Shown in pieces: positions 51,778 to 61,800 of a stretch of DNA of 64,000 nucleotides. Made by a program: the position numbers and the translations under genes. Within the stretch, counting starts at the first letter, position 1; every line of letters starts with the position of its first letter. The DNA lies in NCBI GenBank assembly GCA_051201605.1, contig CP179201.1:3720001-3784000 (forward strand). The letters run 5' to 3'. Source of the stretch: CABZJG01 sp902512685. GTDB taxonomy: Bacteria; Pseudomonadota; Alphaproteobacteria; Rhodobacterales; Rhodobacteraceae. The notes below the pieces were generated by a model. That model worked only from the letters and a program-made list of their open reading frames with translations, was not told the origin of the DNA and made no database searches.

Positions 51778-52386
51778 CTAGCTATGCGCCCAATCGTTAG
51801 GATCTTCCGAGTTATTGGGTGACAAGCCAATAATATCGCCTTCCGTACTACAGCCCAATCCAAGAACTGTCCGGTTTGCATAGCCGAAATATGCAACCAC
51901 TTGGTTTATTTCCAATATCTCACCATCACTAAATCCAACCTCGCGCAGTTCGATTATGTGGCTTTCTGCTACCTTTGGAGGTTGCTGGTTTAGACGCTGG
52001 GCATAGTGCATTGCCAGCTTTTGCTTGGTATCTAATTCACTTGTTTCGATATCGCCTTTCATTATGGCCTTTTTTAGTTTTTGCGCCTTAGCCTCGTTAT
52101 TTAACAAACGCGTTAAGCCTTCAAAATGGTGATCAACACAATAGTCGCATCCATTTAATGCGCTGACCCAAACTCCTAAAGTTTCAAGAAACCACTTTGG
52201 TAGGGTGTTGGATGAGTGATGCAAAACATACTTGTAAATAGCCATGTGGCCTTCCATTGTATGAGGCCTCAAAGAATGGAGCATCATAATATTGTCGACG
52301 TTATTGTCCGGTCCCTTGACCCGGTCGTAGAGTTTTCTCAAACGGCCAGAAGAACTTTCATAAGAAATTGTTTTGATCCAAGACAT
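51778..52386 (-). CDS. AhpD-like (carboxymuconolactone decarboxylase family) protein
   Basis: A 202-residue, all-helical protein with the peroxidase-related AhpD pattern: the redox pair C80-x-x-C83 followed by H87 (NGCDYCVDHH), and an upstream E69. Such proteins reduce peroxides or shuttle electrons with lipoyl partners, although many act in unknown pathways. The start is ATG 52386. It is transcribed in the same direction as the oxygenase gene 50 bp downstream, so the two may be coexpressed. Confidence 0.85.
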   Translation of the reverse strand: MSWIKTISYESSSGRLRKLYDRVKGPDNNVDNIMMLHSLRPHTMEGHMAIYKYVLHHSSNTLPKWFLETLGVWVSALNGCDYCVDHHFEGLTRLLNNEAKAQKLKKAIMKGDIETSELDTKQKLAMHYAQRLNQQPPKVAESHIIELREVGFSDGEILEINQVVAYFGYANRTVLGLGCSTEGDIIGLSPNNSEDPNDWAHS

Positions 52387-52628
52387 AATTACTCCTAGGT
52401 TTTCATAGCCACAACGATTATTAATGATCTTTTAGGGGCCTAATTTTGTCAGGTTTCATCGACGCTGCATAAGCCTAGCCATGAGCTACTTCACGCGTGC
52501 ACAGTATAATATATCTACTCCTTCAAGAGTAAACAGCCAAGGGATAGCGCCTCATCTTTGTATTGCCGCATGGACCGGCTGAAAATACGAGACACACAGT
52601 ATAGCTCGGAGTAACTCCCAAGAAAAAA

Positions 52629-52820
52629 CTAAACATTCTTTTCCGTATGCATTCGACTAAGTTCTTTTCTTTGAACCTCCAGGCGCCGGAAATTTTCGGT
52701 TTCGCGACGCACGTTAAGTTCGTATTCAGATTTCAGAGTGCGGCACTTTTCATTATATTGGCGTTCCAATTGCGCAAGTTTGATCTCAAGATCTGAGTTC
52801 AATTGCTGTTTCGAACTCAT
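52629..52820 (-). CDS. Small coiled-coil protein directly downstream of the giant gene
   Basis: A 63-residue, highly charged protein predicted to be almost wholly helical, with heptad-like hydrophobic spacing (LEIKLAQLERQYNEKCRTL, then LNVRRETENFRRLEV). A GGAGGAT ribosome site (complement of 52827-52833) lies seven bases before the ATG, so it is a convincing gene. It begins 30 bp after the stop of the giant gene and reads the same way. It could be a partner or chaperone of that protein, or independent. No known family recognised. Confidence 0.65.
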   Translation of the reverse strand: MSSKQQLNSDLEIKLAQLERQYNEKCRTLKSEYELNVRRETENFRRLEVQRKELSRMHTEKNV

Positions 52821-52850
52821 ATCGACATCCTCCGTAATGATAAACTCGCG

Positions 52851-55800
52851 CTACACACTTTGCGTAACAATTAAAGTTTCTTGCGGGTCAAAAATATCTA
52901 TCACTGCCTCAATAGCCTCATCTGTAATTCCATTGCCATTAGAATCGGTAAAGTTATTCGAAAAAGTCACACTCCAATTATCTTGGCTAACCACTTTTGT
53001 CGGATCATCCACACTATTTTGCGTTACGCTCAAATCGGCAGGTAAAAGATTATCAAATAACCCCGTGTCTGCATCACTTAGTTCCGTGATTGTCAGGACG
53101 CTAGTTGCTTTGTTATGATAGCTTGAACTGATTACCAAGTCCTCTATATTTGAATTTGACTTAAATATTGAAGTATCTATAACCGTAAGCGGATTATCTA
53201 TAAGCGATATAGCCTCTAGAAATTCACCCTCACTAATATCTTTTTTGGCTTCGGGATCAAATCCATCAGCTGCGTCAACTGTAATAACTATATCATTGCC
53301 AGAGGCTAATTTGGCAGTGAAAGTTGCCTTATCTGATGTGCTCTCATAATTAAATGAAGAAGGTGGACTTGCAACGTAATCCGTTTCCAAAAGGTCAAAC
53401 GTACTACCAATTTCAAGGGTGAAACTAAATTCATCTGGACCACTAATTGAAAAGTTTACATATTCTTCAGGTGTAAGCGAAGCAGCTTTGTCTGACACTA
53501 CAAGTGCGATATCATCAACGGAAAAAATGTCCCTGTCACCAGCCTGATCATCTGAAGAGTAATCTTCGTAAAGCACAAAACCGTCAATTGACGCGCCAGC
53601 GGAGAAAAGTGGATCAGCTAAGAATGAATAATATTGATGGCCTCCAGTTTCTAACGAATGCGCCTCGGCCGTCTCTCTGTAAATTACACCGTCGGACATA
53701 TGAACATCAATATACAAATCTCGCTTTGGATCCTCTGTTCCCATTAAATTGAAGCCAAATCCGTAGACAGGAACATTTATCTCATCAAAACAGAAGAGTG
53801 CACCTCCTGGGCCTTGCTCGCTGGGTAGTACTTCTAAGTATTTACTACCTGAAATTGTCATATTGAACCCACGGTCTGCGTCATTACCAGAATGCGTAGC
53901 AATGCCCGGATCATCCACGGAAACAACTTGCCCGTTATTGAACAGGCTTACACTCAACACTCCCTCGGTAACTAATGTGCCATTTGCACCATTCGTGGGA
54001 TCTACCATGGTACCATACTGCACCTTAACGCTGTCACCAATCGAAGCAGTGTAGCCCGAGACCGCAAAATTACCTGGCGCCGATGCCTCAAAATCATGCA
54101 CCACGAAGCCGATGTCGTCACTCATCAACGCCACAGCATCGGCAAAATCACTAACAGTTGCGTGATAACTGGATAAGTCGACCCCCGAGGCCACAGGATC
54201 CTCTGAAAGTGTACTGGAAACTTCACCATTTAACTCCACACGGTCACTCACAAACCGAGACATATATGTTGGCAGCGACGTAGAATATGAAGTGCCTAAG
54301 AATGTGTCATAATCTTTAGCAGGATCAATCGAGCACAGTGTCTCGGAGGTATCGCCGTATGCTACCGCCACATCGTCAATTGCAAAGATGTCACGTGCGG
54401 ATGCACTCTCACCGTCAAATGGCTGGTATACAGCAAATCCCTCAATTGAAACGCTCTGGGCATAGCTAGGATCCAAGCTGTATCCATAAAACTGGTATCC
54501 ACCCATATTCACAGTGTGTTGATCTGCTGTTTCCCTCAAGATATTTCCATCACTCAAGTGGACATCTATGTACACATCGCGTTTTGTCTCTTCTAAACCC
54601 ATCAGAGTGAAACCCACGCCATAAACTGGAGCCATGAGCTCATCAAAGCAGAACAGCGCTCCACCTGATAAGTTCTCCCCAGCCAGTATCTCCAGGTATT
54701 GATCACCTTGTTGAGTTACATTAAAACCGCGATCGGCATCATTACCTGTGTTTGTCGCAATACCTGGATCATCCCCATTGTTTCCACCATCTCCAGCTCC
54801 ATTGGCGGTATTGAATAGAGTGACTGAAACAGTATCTTCGATAACAAGTTTTCCATTTGCCCCAGATGACATGTCGCCAGATTGATCGGCCAGGTAGTCA
54901 TCCGAAGATGCTGTGTAGCCAGACACTGCGAAGTTTCCAGGTGCTGAACTTTCAAAGTCGATAAGTTTCGTATTCCATGAAGAAGACAGGCTGGCTTCAA
55001 AGGCAGTAACTTCCGTCGAAAAGTCTGTGTCGGCATTCACCTCCGCTGAGGCTACAAAACCATCCAATTCTTGCCCGGCACTTTTGAAAGTATTTAATCC
55101 AGTGACTGTCTCGCTGTGCGTATCACCTACAAGCTGGTCATATTCTGAGCTTGGATCGATATCGCAAAGGCCACCCAACTGATCATCACTCAGCAACATA
55201 TCTGGCAGGCGATCTACCACTCCCATGAAAACTTTCTCGAAAGAAGCTACGGCTTGAGATTTCTCGTTGTCACTTAAGGATTCGTCAAAATTTACTTTTG
55301 TTTTTCCTTGATCGTCTAGTGCAAAATCAAAAGTATCACCGCTCAATATATCGATGCCAATACCACCTAATTCATGCCCTTCTTTGTCGAGGTGGGAAAT
55401 TATGTGGCGATCACTAACCACCTTAGGCTTGCCATTACTATCTAAAACTACATCTTCGTTTGTGTCCACCTCAACGTAAACATCACGGCGCAAGTGAATA
55501 TCATCAACATCAGATATGTTGTAGTTACCTGCAACAGAAGACACGCCCAGTGCTTTGAAATCTCCCATGAATGCATTGGGCAGCGCATCCAAAACGTACC
55601 TAAGCTCGAATGCAGAGATTTGCGTATCAAATTCTGCATCACCGAACATATGAGCATCAATTTCTGGGCTTGGGTCATTAGAACTGGTAGAGCCACGGTC
55701 ATCAGTTTTTGATTTCCAAGCCCATCCCAAGTAATTTTCCGTTATTTGATCATAGAAATGAAATCCAGCCGCCGTATCGCCCTGCTCATAATCAATGACC

Positions 55801-58800
55801 TTAGTCACGTCTTTCATAATTATTTTATCAAATTGGTTACCAGAACCGAGTTGCAAGCGAGCTTCTCCATCTCCTAAGTCGGTTACAGACATCAGCGAGA
55901 ACGTTTCATTTAGGTACTCGGTGGCATCAAGAATTTCCTGTGCGGCGGGATGAAATTCACTAATATTGTTTAACTGAGTTTCTGTTTTTTGCTGCGTACT
56001 TGGATCATAGTTTGCCCGGCTTTCAAGCATAGTATTGGTTAGATCTTTCTGAAGTGAATAAACCTCCGCTACTTCCTTAGCGCGCTGTTCATTGGGAAGC
56101 GCTTTACTGTCTTCTTCATAGTTATAAGAGATCTGATAATCATTTACAGTCTCGTACAACATCCGCCCAATCCAAGGGTCCTGAACGCCGTCCATCTCAT
56201 GCTGAATTGTGACTGCCTCTAACTGAACCAAACCTCCAACTTGAAAAACCCGCGCCCCGATACCGAATGTATCAATTTCGTCAAAGTTGTATCTGGCATC
56301 AACGGGTGTCCCAAGATCCTTTAACTGCGCGAGCCGCTCCACGCTCAATTCATCTGGCTGAATACCGAAAAATTGGGATCCATAGGTTACAGCACCTGTA
56401 ACTGGCGCAGGATTAGCAGATGGGTCCATTGGATTTGGTTGATCAGGTTCTGACTGCCAAATCCATCCAACATAATCATCGCTTTTTATGCTATAGATGT
56501 CGAATGCCACTTGAGAAGGATCTTCGCCGTAAGACTCCCATTCCTTTGAAGCCTCTTTCATAAACAGAACAACTTCTGTCGTTCCCTTCTTGGTAAGGTA
56601 GAGATGTTTTGAGGCGCCCAAGCTATAGACGTCAAACTTCTCAAATACGTCAACATTTACGAAATCAAGCGTTTCTACCAGTGCGGCATTGAATGTCGTA
56701 AGTGCAGACTTATCGACTATTTGGGTGAGTTCCGAGAGCTCTACGCTCTGTTCTACCGTCTCATTACCGCGACGTATACTCTCGACCCCATATTCTGTTT
56801 TTATATTGTAGTTACTGTCCCAGTCCCAAAGATACTCGTATTCCCCATCTTTTAATTCGTAAGGAATAAACTCAACAATCTTCCTTGGCTCTGCCACATT
56901 ATTTACTGGGTCAATTAAAACCTGATTGTTTTCAAAAATAATACCAATTTGGCTAGGGTCTAAACCATCAACATCAGTTGGAATATGCAAATTGACAAGC
57001 GTCTGCCACTCTTGCTCAGTATAATTCGCAATAGTGTATTCCTGCCCAATTGATATTTCATGTTCCTTGGTGAAATCGGCTTCATCAGAATCATCTAAAC
57101 CCGCCCAAAAACTAACCAGCACGGGATCGTTATGCGCAACCAAATCAAAATTGATGCCGAATTGCATAGAACCATCATGGTCATCGAAGCTGTAGAACGA
57201 GCGTCCGGTGCCAATAAGATTTCCATCTTTATCATTTACAATGAATGTCATTGTCGCTGCATTGACTAAAAATTGTGTGTTTGGGTCAAAGTTATCATCA
57301 AAATACTTCTCAAAGATCTCTGGCGACATTTGTTGGGTTTGCTGTAGTATATATAGAACGCCATCTGCAGTTCCTTTATCGACTTCCGCCAACTCCTGAA
57401 GGTTCAAGAAGTAAGTGCTATCTGTTATTTTCTCGCTAATAACCTGCCAATTATCACCAACAAATTTTTCGACGGTACGCACACCAGCCGCATTAATGAT
57501 TTCAAAATAATCCCAAATTTGCTTACCAACAGAATTTTCCTTTACAAAGCGGTAGGAAATTTCCGGATAAGCATCGCGGGTATCATTCTGGCTATCATCA
57601 ATTAATGCTTTACGGGTCTCTATGACTGCAACGTCTGCAAGGTCAAAGTCCCCGTCATCAATTGCATATTCAGTTTGCTGCAAAATAGTGTTCCATGCAG
57701 CCTGCCCTGAATCGCCTACTGCAATTATATCCCGGTGAGCATACGTAGAAACAAAAACTGTATGCGGTTCGATTGGGTCTACGCTGTCATTTGAATTTTT
57801 TCCAACCCCTGCCCTGAACTGGACACGGCCTTCCATATCCTCCACTTCGTAAACATACCAATCGCGGCCGTCTTCGCTGTTCCAATCAGAGTAATATATT
57901 AAACCTTTAATTTCGTTATTCAAAACAAGAAACGAGGGGCCATCTGCCGATTCAATAACTTTATACTGATCGTAACCAGTTAGTTCGTCCTTCATTATCT
58001 CATAAAATAATACCTCAAGCTCTGTACTTTCTGTCGTCAACACAGTTTTAAGCAAGTCACCACTTGCAGTTGAAGAAAGATAACTATCAACCAAATCCCT
58101 GTGGGCATTGTAAACCTTTACGAGACTTCCTTCCGTTTCTACTGAGCCCAAGCGATTCCCGTTTTCATCACGAAATTGTAGTTCTTCAGCGCCTCCAGAC
58201 CATGTTTCGTTTTCAGTGCGATAGACATGCGCATAGCTCTGCCAACTATTTGTTTGCACTGTTACTGAAGAAACGTCTTCCAATTTAAACGGCGCCATAT
58301 TTGGGTCCGTCATTAGATTGAAATCGGGCATCACGATGTTGTTATCAGCGTCTGCAACAGCCTTAGATACCGTATAGCCCACCCTTAAACTTGTTTCATC
58401 AAGTACGGGCGAGCCGCTTACTTCCACAGAAGTTTCCCGACTGCCACTCTCAGCCAGGTGATTATATTGCCCATCTTTAAATTGGAAATTAATACGTTTT
58501 TCCGTGTACTCTCTACCTGACTGCCAATAAGTGTCATCCTGAGACCAGGTATTTACAATCAGAGAAAGTGTCCCCGTGTTGTCAAAAAGGTAAATATTTT
58601 GCTCATCTGTTGTGAACCGAAGGCTGGCCTCATTTACAAGGGTGGCCTCGCCGGTTTCTTTATCAAAAGATTTTAAATCGACATAGTCAGGCAAATATTC
58701 ATCTAATACGTTGAGCGCCTCTGCAAAACCTTCATATTCCTTCGCCACATCCGCAAAGCTCATCGCATTCGAGGCATCTACAATGCGTGCAACTTGGTTC

Positions 58801-61800
58801 CAGTGCTGGTCCCGGATCTCAATAAAGCCATCGCGCAACTCCATAACACCCAGAAACTCGCGGTAGCCGCCTTGTCCATTCTCATCCACATCTCGAATGT
58901 CAAAATACTCAATACGCGTACTCGTATCTTCGTTATACGCCGGCTGGCCATCCTCCAGGATCGCTTTACCATCATCGTCATACTGATAATTCTTCCACGT
59001 GTTTGTACCAATGGAGATAAAGTCAACGTCAGTATCCCAATCTGTGTCAAAGAGTTGTTGCACTTGTTGCGAGGTGAGCGAACTGGGCAAGTCATAAGCC
59101 GCTTTGAGGTTCCCCCAGGCAGTTTCATCTACATCCGACTTCGCAACCATATAGGAGATTTGTTCTCCAGAACTCTCTACATTGCCGTCCTTAGCAACGC
59201 CATCCGAAGACACCTGATTTGAATTTACCTCATAGCGCGCAATTTGGTTCCAGTCAGCGTCATTGAATTCAAAGTTTGTATGAGAATTAATCTGGAAATC
59301 ACTATTCCAAGGGCGGTCTTGAACATGTGCATTATCCCACGTGTTGATCCGCCCAATCATCTCGCCTTCTGGCGAGAATACTAAAATATCATTCCAGTCA
59401 CCATAGCTGAACTTCAGGTTCTTATATTCAACTCCATCATTGACAGGTTGACCTTGAGCGTCGGTAACCGTTGGCGTGAAGTCAGAGGATAAATACTGGC
59501 CAATTTTGCCCCAGGCAGCTTCAAAAGCTGAACCATACTTCGCTACAACCGTATCATAATCCTTCGTCGCAGAGGCATCTACCTTCCGGGCGATTAAATT
59601 CCACTGCTCATCCCGTATCTCAATAAATCCATCACGGATCTCCGTTGAGCCGACACGGTCAGTCCAAGTGTTATTTGGATTGTCAGGGTTAACTTTCTTG
59701 GCAAAATATTCAATTTGCTCATTCTCATCAGACCAGGGATCACCCTCACGATACTGATTATCAACCGAAGACCAGCTATTACTGTTAAGCTGAATTTCCG
59801 TAACACTATCCCAGTCTATTTGCGCAACACTTGGGTCTAAGTCGGCCCACTTCGAATCGTCAGCACCATTGGCCTTGATGTAGTCTTCCTTGCTTACACG
59901 ATACCCATAATTTGTACCCTGCTCGTGCAGTATGGGATCCGCAACCGCCTGACCATCAACCTTAGTAATGTAGTTCTTATTAACGCCGGCATGCGCAAGG
60001 TTTTGCCAATTCTCGTCATGAAAATTGTAATGATAACGGCTCTCCTGAATAGTTAGCTCAGAGCCATTGCCGTTGTTCCAATCCGTCCACTCATGATCAC
60101 CGCCACCAGTCCAAAAATTAACCTGCGAAAGAAGCGCTCCAGTGGTATCAAATACAAAAATATTGTAATCATCAGCCGTGAATTTAAGATCATTGACTAA
60201 CGCTGTCGCAGCACCATTTACATCTTCCGCAGAATGCGCCATTTCTTCCGGCAGATAAGCACTAACAAGACCCCAGGCTTCCGCAAAACCTTCATATTCC
60301 TTCGCCACATCCGCAAAGCTCATCGCATTCGAGGCATCTACAATGCGTGCAACTTGGTTCCAGTGCTGGTCCCGGATCTCAATAAAGCCATCGCGCAACT
60401 CCATAACACCCAGAAACTCGCGGTAGCCGCCTTGTCCATTCTCATCCACATCTCGAATGTCAAAATACTCAATACGCGTGCTCTTTTCTTCGTTATAAGC
60501 TGGCTGGCCGTTTTCCATGGTCGGCTGACCGTCGTCTTCAAACTGATAATTCTTCCAAGTGTTTGTACCAATGGAAATGTAGTCAACGTCTGTGTCCCAG
60601 TCAGTTTGAAACAACTTCTGCGCTTGCTGAGTTGTAAGCGAGCTTGGCAAGTCATAGAGGGCTTTCAGGTTACCCCAGGCAATGTCACTCACATCTTTTT
60701 TGGCCACAGTATAGGAAATATTTTCTCCCGTACTCTCTACATTGCCATCCTTTGCAACGCCGTCCGAAGACCCCTGGCTGGTGCTAACTTCATATTGCGC
60801 AATTTGGTTCCAATCGGCGTCATTAAAGTTGAAGCTTATGTGTTCTTGGATCTGATAATCACTATTCCAAGGGCGGTCTTGAACATGTGCATTATCCCAC
60901 GTGTTGATCCGCCCAATCATCTCGCCTTCTGGCGAGAATACTAAAATATCATTCCAGTCACCATAGCTGAACTTCAGGTTCTTATATTCAACTCCATCAT
61001 TGACAGGTTGACCTTGAGCGTCGGTAACCGTTGGCGTGAAGTCAGAGGATAAATACTGGCCAATTTTGCCCCAGGCAGCTTCAAAAGCTGAACCATACTT
61101 CGCTACAACCGTATCATAATCCTTCGTCGCAGAGGCATCTACCTTCCGGGCGATTAAATTCCACTGCTCATCCCGTATCTCAATAAATCCATCACGGATC
61201 TCCGTTGAGCCGACACGGTCAGTCCAAGTGTTATTTGGATTGTCAGGGTTAACTTTCTTGGCAAAATATTCAATTTGCTCATTCTCATCAGACCAGGGAT
61301 CACCCTCACGATACTGATTATCAACCGAAGACCAGCTATTACTGTTAAGCTGAATTTCCGTAACACTATCCCAGTCTATTTGCGCAACACTTGGGTCTAA
61401 GTCGGCCCACTTCGAATCGTCAGCACCATTGGCCTTGATGTAGTCTTCCTTGCTTACACGATACCCATAATTTGTACCCTGCTCGTGCAGTATGGGATCC
61501 GCAACCGCCTGACCATCAACCTTAGTAATGTAGTTCTTATTAACGCCGGCATGCGCAAGGTTTTGCCAATTCTCGTCATGAAAATTGTAATGATAACGGC
61601 TCTCCTGAATAGTTAGCTCAGAGCCATTGCCGTTGTTCCAATCCGTCCACTCATGATCACCGCCACCAGTCCAAAAATTAACCTGCGAAAGAAGCGCTCC
61701 AGTGGTATCAAATACAAAAATATTGTAATCATCAGCCGTGAATTTAAGATCATTGACTAACGCTGTCGCAGCACCATTTACATCTTCCGCAGAATGCGCC

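Noticed and set aside
60234..60944. Long plus-strand ORFs antisense to the giant gene (also 61794-62342 and 58794-59222)
   Set aside because: They recur with the 1,560-bp period as mirror frames of the coding repeat and have no independent start signals.
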